Of a stretch of 64,000 bases of DNA, positions 12,669 through 23,503 are shown piece by piece. Position numbers and translations under genes: made by a program. How positions within the stretch are numbered: position 1 is the first letter of the stretch; every line of letters begins with the position of its first letter. The stretch covers positions 5,683,405-5,747,404 of the forward strand of contig NC_057319.1 in assembly GCF_000687475.1 (NCBI RefSeq). Direction: 5' to 3'. The notes below the pieces were generated by a model. The model worked only from the letters and a program-made list of their open reading frames with translations, searched no databases and was not told the origin of the DNA. This DNA comes from Ustilaginoidea virens (lineage: Eukaryota; Ascomycota; Sordariomycetes; Hypocreales; Clavicipitaceae).

Positions 12669-13387
12669 TGGATGGTGCATGATGGACAGCGTACGACCTG
12701 TATGGTTTTAAGTAAAGTTACGCAGTAGAAGTAGAGGATGAGATAGTGCTTTCGGGAAAGGTAATACTGGCATTTCTCTCACCGTTTTTAAATCTGTATT
12801 TTCCTGGCTCGCTTCTCGTGCATCAAACACGCCGACAAGCCTGAATGAAAGATGAAAGAGAGAGCATCAACACCACATCTGCCACTTCATATCACATGCC
12901 TCTCGTGACGTTGGCACACAATGGTGGGTTCGAGCCCTGGCGTAGAAAAAGCAAAGCTAGTGTTTTGCTACTTTAATTCTTTCTTTATACACTGCTAAGA
13001 CTGAAAAACCCGCCAGTCCATTCAAGAGAGCTTGGAGTGAAGTTTGCGATTTTAAAGCAGGGTAAGCTTGAATCCTGAGGGTTAGTTTGAGCTCATTACC
13101 CCTGAGCAAACCGCGTAGTCTACCCTCGGATAAAAAAAGCACCTCCCTCGATGTTTTCTGCACTATCCATAGTAGATGCGATGAGATTATGCGTGATATG
13201 CCACTGAAACAGACGGGAATCCTCGACTTACCGAGCCACCATATCTCTTGTCGCATGGGAACCCAACTGTATCGTACAAACCCGAGTTTTTCCGGTGCCA
13301 GCGCAGCTCAGGAAACTGCACGAAACAAACATCTGTATTTTCGCACCACTGCGAGACTCGTAAGAACGTAGTTTAAGACGCCGGCGC
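12669..13387. other. Intergenic, nothing recognised
   Basis: Terminator side of the Zn2Cys6 gene and 3' side of the secreted-protein gene (convergent). A GGTTCGAGCCC stretch near 12929 resembles a tRNA T-arm, but no acceptor, D- or anticodon arm can be folded around it. Confidence 0.5.
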
Positions 13388-14200
13388 TTACAAAAGCTCT
13401 GTACATACCCCTTGCCTCTTTCCTATCTTATTAAAAAATTTCTCATGCGGTGCCTGACGAGCCGGAGAGTTATTTCTCGTGGGACACTTTTTTCGCACAA
13501 TGTCTTCTTCTTCCAAGATCTCCACGGGATCTGAATCTACGACAACCGTATCTGTGGAACCTGAGTCAAGAGTCAGCACTTTGCTCGCACGCCTGGCTGT
13601 GTTGCCACTCTGGCGCGGATGACCTTTAAGAGCCGGACGGGGGTTCACAATCTTCAAAGCCCTGTCTGCGGGGGGGAGAGTGGGGGAATCGCAAAATTCG
13701 CCAGCTTCGTTTATCTTCGTCGATTTCGACTTTTGTTCCGGCTCGTCGTCGGACGAATCTGACCCCCAGTAGAACGAGGTACATCGCAAATGAGCCTCGT
13801 TGCTATACTCTCGGCACGACTTGGCGTCTTTTTTTGCACCGTTTCCCGAGCTGGCGGCCACTATGGAGTCTTCGTCGAACCGGACTCGCTTGGTTTCTGG
13901 GATGTCTGCATGGTTTCCCGAGCTGGTGGCTGCTATGGAACCTTCATCGAAGCGGACTCGCCGCTTCCGTGATTTTGCGTTTTTTAGGGCCGGCCTAGGA
14001 AGGCCGTTTGATCTGGAGTCCAGAGAGTTTTTGGCAGTAGCCTCTGCCTCGAGCCTTTTTCGAAGAGGCTGAAAATTTATCCAGTCTTCGCCCCCTGGAG
14101 GGATAGCGGCAGCAGCATTCGAGTCATGCTTGTTTTGAGCGATACTAATACTCGAGCAAGTAATAAGTAGTACGAGAGAAGTTAATCCTAAGACTCGCAT
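13388..14200 (-). CDS. Predicted secreted protein with two internal RVRFDE repeats
   Basis: 270 aa, single exon, not recognised as a known family. Start chosen at the second Met (14200), because MRVLGLTSLVLLITCSSISIAQ is a good signal peptide; an upstream in-frame Met at 14224 would add MPIVVFVI. After the signal the protein is hydrophilic. Two copies of a ~30-residue unit share RVRFDE(G/D)SI and a Ser-Gly-Asn ending, each preceded by a basic KR/KRR site. A third related module (RPALK) occurs near residues 65 and 190. The RVRF core also fits the RVxF docking motif of protein phosphatase 1. Acidic Asp/Ser stretches (WGSDSSDDEPE) follow. It could be an effector or a Kex2-processed repeat protein; function unknown. 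Confidence 0.6.
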   Translation of the reverse strand: MRVLGLTSLVLLITCSSISIAQNKHDSNAAAAIPPGGEDWINFQPLRKRLEAEATAKNSLDSRSNGLPRPALKNAKSRKRRVRFDEGSIAATSSGNHADIPETKRVRFDEDSIVAASSGNGAKKDAKSCREYSNEAHLRCTSFYWGSDSSDDEPEQKSKSTKINEAGEFCDSPTLPPADRALKIVNPRPALKGHPRQSGNTARRASKVLTLDSGSTDTVVVDSDPVEILEEEDIVRKKCPTRNNSPARQAPHEKFFNKIGKRQGVCTELL

Positions 14201-15073
14201 AATGACAAAAACGACGATAGGCACCTGGGATAAAGATGGTAAAGAGATGACGCTACCCTCATCCGCGTTAACTTAATCACCATGGTGTTACATGGCATGT
14301 GGGCATAAAAACGGCGTGCAATATCGCAAGAGTGCGCTTGACTTTAGTATCAGAATCGCAAGTACTGTGCACGGTTATCTTTTAATAGTGTAGGAAGTGA
14401 ATAACAAACGAGTCGTGCCTCACACTGAATAAGATATAGTTAGTAATCCTATAATAAGTAATGGGATAAAAAAAGGCCAAGTGTTACGCCAGCTATAATA
14501 CTAGCGCAGGCTAATAGGCGCACAGGCTTTCCATCACCTGAGCCTTCTCTGTTGCCCAACCGCTACTGCGCCAAAGGTGAGGTCAACTTGCTAGTACTCT
14601 AGTCGCTTAGTGATCGCTCGTTATTAGTCCATCCTCTGCTTCACATTGCTTGTGCAAGGGTAGAAATTCAAACCGACTGCCTACCTCGGTATACACTTTA
14701 TTCGTGCGAAAATGCATGTGTTTTCTAAGTTGTGCAGTCGGATGCGGGACATGCAAGGTCTATACAAGGAGAATACATGTACCAATGTCAATCAATCAAT
14801 CAATGCCAGCCATCACCAGGCTGCTAGGAGTATTGTTATTTGCTACTGGGCTGTGCTCCGCAACAGTAGTAGCTGGTTGACCAGTAGTCGCATTGTAATG
14901 GCTGCCAGCACCAGCAACTCGGTGGCATTAACTCGGCTCGGCGCCTTTTCAACCTCCCACAGCCCGCGCTTTGTTCCAGTTCTTGCACAATCAAAACAGG
15001 CCCAGTGAGCTGCTCGGGCTCCTGGCTGGACTCGAGCTAATTTTACCAACGCTTATACGCCGCTGCGAGCAAA
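14201..15073. other. Divergent intergenic region
   Basis: Separates the secreted-protein gene (minus) from the PNPOx-like gene (plus). No gene supported; short frames such as one near 14809 that looks signal-like are too short to judge. It is AT-richer near 14400-14500. Confidence 0.5.
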
Positions 15074-15891
15074 ATGCCCATATTCTACGACTCCCTCTCA
15101 GACCATTTGCGAGACTGGGCTCTCTGCCAGAGCCTGTTCTTTGTAGCTTCTGCTCCGCTCCGAGGCCGGCACATCAATGTATCTCCCAAGGGCTTGCTAG
15201 ATTCATCATTTGCCGTCCTGGGCCCCAACCAGGTTGCGTACGTCGACCTCACGGGCTCCGGGTGCGAAACCATCAGCCACATCCGCGATAACGGCCGAGT
15301 GACAATAATGTTTTGTTCGTTTGATAAGACTCCACGAATCATGCGCTTCTTCGGCACCGGCTCAGTCTTTGAGTGGCATGAGGCCGGGTTTGCCGCGCTG
15401 TGCGGCAAGATGAAGGGCGTTGGCGCGTCGTTGGCCGGATCCAGGGCTATAATTGTAGTGGATTTTTTCAAGGTTGGTTCCCCTGTTGCGCTATTCCATT
15501 CACTCATCTCTCCAGCCAAGGGCAAGCGGCGACTCATCCGCCTCGGCAGGTGCAGGTCTCTTGCGGGTTTGGCGTCCCGAAAATCATGCAAAGCTCGGGT
15601 CAAGATGACAAGGCGCATTTTGAGAACCGGCCGACGCTTCAGGAATTCGCTCAACGTACTGTTGATCGAGGAGAAATGCCCGACTATCAGAAGAAGTGGA
15701 ACGCGCGAAGTTTGGACGGGCTTCCGGGCCTTCGTTCGGCATGGAGAGACAGCGGGCGGCATGTTTGGTCGGCGCAGTATCAGAATTGGGTCAGCCGCCA
15801 CCGACATCAACTGGAGGATCTGAAGACTTTGGCCATATTGACATTGGTGCTTGTTCTCATCGGAAAGGTCTGGCAGGGGCCGTCTATTTAG
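15074..15891 (+). CDS. Pyridoxamine 5'-phosphate oxidase-like FMN-binding protein
   Basis: Two exons, 15074-15472 and 15550-15891 (246 aa, phase 0). The first 130 residues are a split-barrel flavin-binding domain: INVSPKG, VAYVDLTGSG, then SHIRDNGRVTIMFCSFDKTP, all typical of the fungal PNPOx-like family. Exon 2 begins CGFGVP, the usual continuation. A C-terminal hydrophobic helix (TLAILTLVLVLIG) suggests a membrane anchor. Members reduce or oxidise small molecules or bind haem/F420; the substrate here is unknown. It abuts ustD but points towards its 3' end, and this family is common in housekeeping contexts, so I take it as the cluster border rather than a pathway enzyme. Confidence 0.85.
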
Positions 15892-16277
15892 CAACGGACT
15901 CGAGGTCCTTTGAAAAGACTTTTAGGCGCGACGGTGGACACGAGAAACGGGACAGGTGCAGGTGGCTGATCATCGTTGCCACATCACGGAATACGAAATT
16001 GAAACGCAAGACGAATTTGAGTGTCCTATATTGTGAATAGTATCAGAGAATAACGACCAGAAAAAAGAATACGCGAGGCATAAATTTGTCGTTGTAATAT
16101 GTCTTGATATATTGATGATGACTGTTGAACAAGGTGGAGGCGGCAGAGAAAGCGATATGCCCATCACGGGTCGGAACAATATAAATCCGAAAAATCTCTA
16201 ACAACAAACCATTATAGGAAAGCACATTAATGTGATGTTTTATTCGTCCAGAAGATGGTCTAGCAATTAGTCGTCCT
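15892..16277. terminator. Convergent 3' region between PNPOx-like gene and ustD
   Basis: 385 bp between two genes that read towards each other; must contain both transcription ends. No specific polyadenylation signal could be assigned. Confidence 0.4.
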
Positions 16278-17668
16278 TCAGCCCGCCGAGCCGGCACAGG
16301 TTGCCTGACTCACAACCCTGTCAAGCTCGTCACAAAACACCTCAGCCTCTGCAACTGTATTATAGTGCACCAAGCTGACCCGGATGAGACCATCGCTACT
16401 AACTGGCTTCAATACATCCCACGTGGGGCGCGGCGCCAAGCAATATCCACAGAGTATCCTGACGCGGTTTCTTTCATTTATCTGCGAGACTACATGGCCG
16501 GATTGGCACGCCCGTACCTCGAAGGTGATGATTGAGACACGCTGTGACGGGTCTGCGCTTCGTCTTCCAAAGACGCGATACATGAGCGGCTTGCTAAGCA
16601 AGTAATCGAGAACAACCTTGGTCAGTAGCGCTTCCTGCTTCGTGATGGTCTCCCATCCCACAACTTCCTGCAGGTGGTGAACGATCGGCGAGCACATCAT
16701 CTGGAGCTCAAAGGACGGCATCCCCAGGAGAAGTTTGCCATCGAGTGACGTTGGGGCTATAAAGAAGTGATTGATACTCGTCATGTATTGGTCCTGTGCC
16801 CTCGTACTGGCATACAGGGTCGCCATGTGCGGTCCAAAGACCTTGTACCAACTAAAGCAGTAGAAGTCGACGTCGAGCGTCTTGACATCGACCGGGCGAT
16901 GGGGCACGTAAGCCACCCCGTCAACTGCCAGCATGCAGCCGGGGATGGAGTGGGCAGCCTCTGCAACCTCCCGGATGGGATGGACGGTTCCAATAACATT
17001 GGATACGTGATTGCAGGTGACGATGCGGGTTTTTGCAGTCAGAAGCCGTTTCAGCGACTCGAGGCTCAGGGACGGATCGTCAGGGTCCTTTTGGTCCGGC
17101 GACCACCATTTGATTGTGACGCCCAAGTCTTGAGCAAGGTGAATCCATGCGCTTGTCATTGCCTCGTGGCAGAGGGTCGAGCAAATTATTTCGCAGTCGC
17201 CATTCAACTTGGGCTTTAGCGAAGTCGCGAGCAATCGGAAGAGACAGGTTGTTGACTGGCCAAATGCTGCACGGCTCGATGTGAGTTGCACCAGTGTCCG
17301 GAAAAAAGATGGACGGGAGGGTTTTTTGGTATGCTTTTGGCTTACTGATTTCAGTGGGCGAGGCATTCAGGAATGCGCTGACACATTTCTTGTTGTTTAT
17401 GTATTCTTGGAGAAGCTCTTTGCTCTTTGCATCGGAGCCTCCTGGCAAAGGCATCGAACGCATTAGCTTGCTGGCGCTGCCGTTTTCTCAAACTCAGAAT
17501 CATGCTCTCAACGTCGACGACGGGCATGGTGATGCAAGAAGGTTACCTTTCAATTGCACCCTTGAGAACCACAGTTCCGGACGCATTGTTAAAAAGGGCC
17601 GTGTCTCCAGCCAAGCCGGGAAACCGAGCTCTTACGGACTCGGTGTCAATCACATCTTGTAGATTCAT
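16278..17668 (-). CDS. ustD: UstD: PLP-dependent class V aminotransferase/cysteine desulfurase-like enzyme
   Basis: Three exons: 17668-17547, 17476-17346, 17266-16278 (413 aa). In ustiloxin B synthesis UstD uses PLP to decarboxylate aspartate and add it, aldol-fashion, to an aldehyde on the side chain. The fold is class V: NNASGT near residue 30, the PLP-binding stretch GQSTT, CNHVSNVIGTVHPI, the conserved Asp in AVDGVAYVPHRPVDV, and the presumed Schiff-base lysine in FSWYKVFGPH. Intron 1 has two in-frame acceptors 6 nt apart (exon 2 starting at 17476 or 17470), so two residues at the junction are uncertain. Divergent from the first flavin monooxygenase with only 293 bp between them, suggesting a shared promoter. 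Confidence 0.92.
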
Positions 17669-17961
17669 TTTCGGTGTTTTGATGACAGAGCCGTTGGAGC
17701 TGGGTGACCACTCTCGTGGCGGAGAAAAGGGGGAAAACACCCCAGCTTTCCAGCTCAATGTCCGAGATTTTAACTTTGCGCGCTGACCCAAAGGAATTGT
17801 ACAAAAACATCCGATGCCAGGTGCAGTAGCCGCACGGGATTTCCGCCGGGCGCCTAATAGCCGCCGCACCACGGCCGACGTCGGCAAAAGAGCGTTGAAT
17901 TCAAAATCACATCGACAAAGCTGAACGACGGGAAAAACTTCCATTTACACCTCATCCCCAA
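17669..17961. promoter_or_regulatory. Bidirectional promoter, ustD / first flavin monooxygenase
   Basis: 293 bp between two divergent start codons. GC-rich blocks (CGCCGGGCGCC near 17846, GCCGCCGC, CCGACGTCGG near 17875) lie in its centre. It lacks an exact copy of the TTGGCGCCGC motif seen at other cluster promoters. Confidence 0.6.
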
Positions 17962-19641
17962 ATGGAAGTTCCCAAAATCCAGCGCGTCGCCGTTGTCGGC
18001 GCCGGCGCTAGCGGCATACTCTCTGCTGCGCATCTCATCGCCGCTGGCCTCGATGTGGTCGTCTTTGAGAGAAACAGCGGCCCTGGAGGGGTCTGGTAAG
18101 ATGTGCTCGGGGACTTTCAGTTTGCATGCACGACCGTGTTAACCATCGCGTAGGCTGTATGATGAGCGGAAAATCCCCAGGCTGGCATATCCTTCCACCA
18201 AGGCATCTCGGGCAGATGTACAGGTCGGAGAGAAACTGGCAGACGATGAGGCTTTGATCATGCACGCACCACCAGGGTGAGTAAAGCGGTTTGGGAGAAT
18301 CAAGTTTACGACGCTAAAACCGACTCAAAGACCTTGTTACCGTAATCTCAAGACCAACGTTCCCACGCCGCTGATGGAAGTGACACTGCTGGCATGGCCG
18401 CCATGCACTCCCGACTATGCTGACCACCACCTTGTCCAGCAATACCTCTACAGTATCTCGATGCAGAAAAAGGTACACGAGGCTACATCTTACGGAGCCC
18501 GAGTGCAGAAGGTGGAAAAGAAGGAGGACGGTTGGCTTGTTATGTGGACAAGCCTTCAAAGCAATGAGGAGTCCTTGGTGATTGAAAAAGAGAGCGCTTC
18601 TGTAAGGGATTCGAGTAACCCATTGATAAAGTCTTTTAGCAGCTGACCCGAGATTGTCCAAGTGTTTTGATGCAGTGGTCGTTGCCAATGGGCATTATCA
18701 TGCTCCTCGTATTCCGGATATCCCCGGCCTCTCGCAAGCCAAACAAAGATATGGCTCTCGAATCATGCATTCAAAAGAGTATAGAAGGCCAGAGGATCTG
18801 AAAAGCAAGGTTGGTAGTGCTGTTCCCGGCATCTGTACAAAACTCAAGGGCTAACATCTTCTGGCAGACAGTACTCATGATTGGCGGGGGAGTATCGTCA
18901 GTCGATATAGCCACGGATATAAGCCCGTTTGCCAACAGCATCTATCAATCCACGAGAAACAGCCATTTCGATCTAGACGCCGGCATGCTTCCCAGGAACG
19001 CTACGCGTGTTGATGAGATAGCACTATTCGAGATTCATGACGACAACGACACGCTCTGTGCAGACGATCCGCTACCCGTTTCGTGTCACTTAGTCAGTGG
19101 AAAGCGGTTGAAAGGCGTTCATGTCATTATATTATGTACCGGATACCACATCACTTTGCCGTTCCTTCAGGACTATCACAGCGATGAGACTCGGCCAGAA
19201 AACGCAAGCGACAGGATCCTCGTTAGCGATGGCACGCAGGTACATAATCTCCACAAAGACATGTTCTACATCCACGATCCAACCTTGGCCTTCGTGGGAC
19301 TTCCTTACTACACATTTACATTTTCCGTCTTTGACTTCCAAGCCATTGTGGTCGCGCAGGTGCTTTCGGGCCTCGTCGAACTGCCGACAAAAGCAGAAAT
19401 GAGGAGTGAATACGAAGCCAAGGTTCTGCAAGTTGGTCACGGTAGGAACTTTCACTCCATTCATGGCAAGGAGGAGGCGTATGTGGCCGACATACTGTCA
19501 TGGGCAAATGCAAATAGAGTACGTCGGGGCCTCAATCCGATAGCAGGCTTCCCCCCCAAGTGGTACGAGGCGAAAGAGGCGCTGAGAAGGAAATTTCGCC
19601 AAGATGCGGAGAAGCGAGCCTCTGAAGCATGGCCAATGTGA
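17962..19641 (+). CDS. ustF1/ustF2: Flavin-containing monooxygenase, UstF1 or UstF2
   Basis: Five exons: 17962-18095, 18154-18276, 18331-18601, 18663-18809, 18868-19641 (482 aa). Uses NADPH and FAD; in the pathway the two UstF enzymes carry out S-oxidation and oxidation of the sulfinyl side chain before UstD acts. The FAD Rossmann motif is GAGASG near residue 13, followed by VFERNSGPGGVW. The GHYHAPRIPDIPG stretch is at the FMO region, the NADPH motif is GGGVSS, and ILCTGYH is the ATG-containing motif (FATGY-like). Introns sit at the same places as in the next gene, so the pair is a tandem duplicate. I cannot tell F1 from F2 by sequence alone. Confidence 0.9.
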
Positions 19642-20012
19642 GCTACAGATGCTGGACGCAAGCATGCCAGGCAAGCAGTTGGGTGGGTACAAGTGGCCGC
19701 TGACTCCTTTCTGCCCCTGAGTGAGATACATATGCGGACCAACCCTGCAAGATGCGGAGCAGGCGCGCCGCTTGCAAGGTATGGCGCGCGCCTATCATCC
19801 CTGTAACTCACTTAGAAAAGAACATAAGCGGTTGGTTGTAATTGAATGTCAAGTATAGAAAGTGTCCCGACGGTGCATGCTATCACGATCAGAGACTTGG
19901 CTGGCGCAAGACTATGGTTGCGTCAAAAAGTCCTTGACACCTGGATTAGTCACTAAGAGGAAACGAAACCTCTTTAGTCGAACTCCATCGTTTTCCTGGG
20001 ATATCCATCGCA
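19642..20012. promoter_or_regulatory. Promoter of the second flavin monooxygenase
   Basis: 371 bp between tandem genes. GC-rich palindromes GGCGCGCC (19762-19769) and GGCGCGCGCC (19783-19792) lie about 220-250 bp before the start codon and resemble, without matching, the cluster motif TTGGCGCCGC. Confidence 0.5.
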
Positions 20013-21712
20013 ATGCAGGACCCCGTAACACGTAAGGTGGCGGTCATCGGTGCCGGTATGAGTGGCGTGCTGAGCGCTGCTCATCTCCAACGCGTCGGAC
20101 TCAGGGTGACAGTTTTTGAGAGGAATCAGCAAGTCGGGGGAATATGGTACGTCAACTCTGACGCCCAGGCACCCTGACTTATATACCCAAATAAACTGGT
20201 AGGTTATATTGCAAAGACGCCGCCATCGAACCCGAGTATCCATGCAGCAACCCATCCCACATAGAACGAATTGGCTGGGACAAAAGAAGCGGCAAGATTC
20301 GACAGAGGATTCTCCACGCGCCGCCGGGGTCAGCAATGTCACCAGAAAGAGCTTTACCGAAGACCGTGCTGATGATGCCAAGGCCATGCTACGATAATCT
20401 CGCGACGAATATTGCGACGCCTCTGGTGCAGACAACTCTCAACCCTTGGCCAAAGGACACGCCAGACTTTGTGCATCACTGTAAAGTAAAGGAATACGTT
20501 CAAGAGACATCCGAACGGATTGGAATGAGAAAAGTGACTGTCTTCGGGGCTTACGTCACCAATGTGTACAAGCACGGCCCCAAGTGGAATGTGAATTGGA
20601 AAGTTTTGCAGGACAGAGCAGAAACGGGAGAACTGGTTGAGATTTGCCATCATGAGGTGAAATTAAACGCTAGAAGTGTGCACAAACTGGAGCCCGCAGC
20701 TTATTTTCATCTACAGGTGTTTGACGCAGTCGTAGTTGCATCAGGGCACTATGACGCGCCCCGGATTCCCGACATTCCGGGTCTCGTCGAGGCAAAGGCA
20801 GGCTGGCCCGCGCGCGTTCTCCATTCAAAGTCTTTTAGAAACGGCGCGAGATTCGAGGGACAGGTACACAAGTAGCTGCCAGTGCCGGGACGAGTCGTTG
20901 CTAATGTCCTCCAGAACGTGCTTTTGGTAGGTGGAGGCGTGTCATCGACAGATATTGCGCGGGAAATCAGCGACAGCGCCCAAACAATTTATCAGAGCAC
21001 TCGGAACGGCAGCTTCGACATGCCAGCCAGCAAGCTGCCGGCAAACGCATCCAGGGTCTCGGAGGTTGTCGCAATCGGGACGACGCCCCCGGATTCGCCG
21101 GCGCCCACGGACTCGCCATTCACAATATATTTGAAATGCAATAGAGTGCTGCATGGTATTGACGCCATCGTGTTTTGTACAGGCTACCATGTCACAGTGC
21201 CTTTTCTGCCTCAGTATCACAATCATTCTATTACGCCGCAGCAGGCCGACGACAAAGTATTGATAACTGATGGGAGCCAAGTCCATAACTTGCACCAGGA
21301 CATCTTTTACATGCCGGACCCTACATTGGCCTTTGTTGGAATACCCATTTTCAACACGACCTTCTCGCTTTTTGAGTTCCAGGCGATAGCTGTCGCTGCC
21401 TTCCTTTCCGGCATTGCACGCCTCCCTTCAATGGATGTCCTGAGAGTAGAGTACGATGATCGGGTCAGACTGAAAGGGTATGGGCGGCGGTTTCATATTC
21501 TTGGGGATGAGGAGGAATCGTATGTGAGTCGTTTGATAAACTGGGTAAATGGTGGTAGGAGCAGCCGTGGGCTGCCCTTGATCAATGGCCATACGGAGGC
21601 ATGGAAGGAAGCGAAGCAACAGGTGGATCTGGAAATTCTTAAGCTGAGAGCTCTGAAAGTCGCAGAGTCTTCCAAAGAACAGACCTTTGCACAGAGCGCA
21701 GGCAGCCACTGA
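20013..21712 (+). CDS. ustF1/ustF2: Flavin-containing monooxygenase, UstF1 or UstF2 (tandem paralogue)
   Basis: Five exons: 20013-20146, 20203-20328, 20383-20656, 20717-20863, 20915-21712 (492 aa). FAD motif GAGMSG, FERNQQVGGIW, then GHYDAPRIPDIPG, NADPH motif GGGVSS and VFCTGYH. Intron 3 (20657-20716) is 60 nt and stop-free, so reading through it would also give an open frame; it is called an intron because the upstream paralogue has one at exactly this place, just before FDAVVVA, and the splice sites are normal. Exons 1 and 4 have the same length as in the paralogue (134 and 147 nt). Role as for its twin. Confidence 0.9.
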
Positions 21713-21766
21713 TGTCAGCCGTAACTAGTTACCATGATGCTGTTTGCACACGACTCCATCTGCTCG

Positions 21767-23060
21767 CTAGTATTTGTAACATAAGAAGCCGCCCTCTGTG
21801 TTCATGACGCTGGAAACGGACACATCATCCGTGAAGCCCCCATACATGAGCATATCACTGACTGTTGCGTTTCCCGTCGAGTTGAACATGTGTTTTCCTT
21901 CGTACTGAGTCAGTCGGGACCTCGGATCCTGCTGCTGCCATTGCCACCATACGCGATCGAGTTGTGCATGATGCACGTAAAAAAGAGGATCTGCTTCGAG
22001 TTAAAACCATATCTGCGGGAACAGAAGACGCAGGCTTACCATTCGCCGCCGTCATGGCTTTAAAGTCCCCATTTACAGACTGATGCAGCGACCCGTGCAA
22101 GTAGATCTCCAGCTCGCGCACAAAGTCCTTGTACCGCGGCTTTCGGAGAATCTCTCCCATCTTCTCAGGGCTGTACGCTGCTCCGGGCAAGCGGCCCATC
22201 TGATTTCCGTCGTGGAACCCGCGAGAGATGCAGTGCTGAGTAAAGGTGTGGTTGTATAGGATAGGCCGCAGCTTGGCAAACGGCCCGTCGACTATGCAGC
22301 GTCCTTCGCCCACCGTCTCCGGTCCGAAAGGGTCGCCGTCGCCCCCGAAACCATGGACACTGTCCCATATTGACGAGTTGGCCAGGTCCATCCAGTCCAG
22401 AGACCAGTCCCAGTATCTAGCCGGGGTATGGTTAGCGTCACAGTTCGCGTGGGTAGACGTGTCGCATTTGCGTACGGAATCTGACCAGTAAAGCCTGCGT
22501 GTTTTCTCAGAGTATTCTCAAACACAATCAAGGTGTAACGATGCCAGGGCAAGAACGACGCAGAACGGTGAGCTGTATGATGCTCAGTTGGTATAGATTG
22601 TCAGGGTTCGGGTTATCGTCACGCACCGTATGAGCCGATTGATCCATGCAAGATGGCAAAGTCGTCGTAAATCGTCCCGTTGCTACGTCGCGACGAGGGA
22701 ATGCCCGCAAGGATGTTGACTGACCGTGTAAAGTTTCTCTTTTCATCACTTGTCAATGACCGCCACTCCCGTCTTACAGGCGGACTCTCGCATGTCGATC
22801 TGATGGATAGATTTAGTTGAACAAAAGATCCCGCAATTAATAGCACGGTGATTATTGCCGTGACAAGGTAGAAAGAAATTGACCGGATCTTTTGGCCTGG
22901 GCTATGCAAGGTCAACAATGGATAGCGAGGTAGGGCATATGGCCATGGCTTTACCGACGTACGTTTCGGAACAGTGTCTGGCTCCTGATGCTGGCTCCTC
23001 GACTGAATTGTAGCAGGGTTTCTTTACATTCACCCGAGATAGCATGTTCTGCAGCCTCAT
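21767..23060 (-). CDS. ustQ: UstQ: tyrosinase-type dicopper enzyme
   Basis: Five exons: 23060-22963, 22901-22627, 22572-22476, 22416-22040, 21990-21767 (356 aa). Tyrosinase that acts on the core tyrosine and, with the UstY proteins, is needed for the ether-linked macrocycle. A single membrane helix lies at about residues 43-62, so it is probably a type II protein of the secretory pathway, where the precursor travels. CuA histidines: DDFAILHG, the start of exon 3, and FLPWHRY with FENTLRKH. CuB: LHGSLH and DPLFYVHHAQLDRVWWQW. The YHVHHAQ-type site is split from the rest by an intron. Tail-to-tail with the second monooxygenase (54 bp apart); divergent from the first ustY. Confidence 0.93.
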
Positions 23061-23503
23061 TTTCGCGTCTATTGCTTCTTTAATTTCCGGTTAATAGAAA
23101 GACTGCGCGACTTGGGAAGGAAACGATGCCAGGACGTTCCGAAGCCAAGCTACAAAGTCAGCTGACCATTCCATTGCTTTTGCCCTTGTGTAGAATCCAA
23201 GGATTCCGGTCTCAATTTCCAGGGCTAAATTTAGAGTCACGCCGCCGTGGCCGCATGATAAGAACGCGCCAGTGGTCGAGGCGCTGATGCGAGTTGCGCG
23301 CCAACGTAGAAAACCCGCGCCTAATGACATCCATCACCGCCTCTCTTTTCGGCTCGAATGATGAAAGCAAAAAGAAAGCCAGAATTTTCTCAAAGTTCTT
23401 GTCTGGCCTGGCTACTCTCAGCTGTATAAACTAGCCAAAGGCAGCCTTTGCGTGCGACGACTCTCCAAGGACTTTCGAGACGGTTACAGCGTATCGCTGA
23501 AAA
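23061..23503. promoter_or_regulatory. Bidirectional promoter, ustQ / first ustY
   Basis: 443 bp between divergent start codons. A TATA-like GTATAAAC lies near 23421, about 80 bp before the ustY start. An inverted repeat GTTG-CGCGC-CAAC (23293-23305) resembles the cluster motif in the middle of the region. Confidence 0.55.

Noticed and set aside
12925..12945. T-arm-like GGTTCGAGCCC
   Set aside because: No pairing T-stem and no other tRNA arms around it.
14650..15008. Small secreted peptide frames upstream of the PNPOx-like gene
   Set aside because: Overlapping frames, no stable start, no family; the region is the promoter of the downstream gene.
20657..20716. Read-through of this stretch as 20 extra codons in the second flavin monooxygenase
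   Set aside because: Normal splice sites and an intron at the same position in the paralogue favour splicing.
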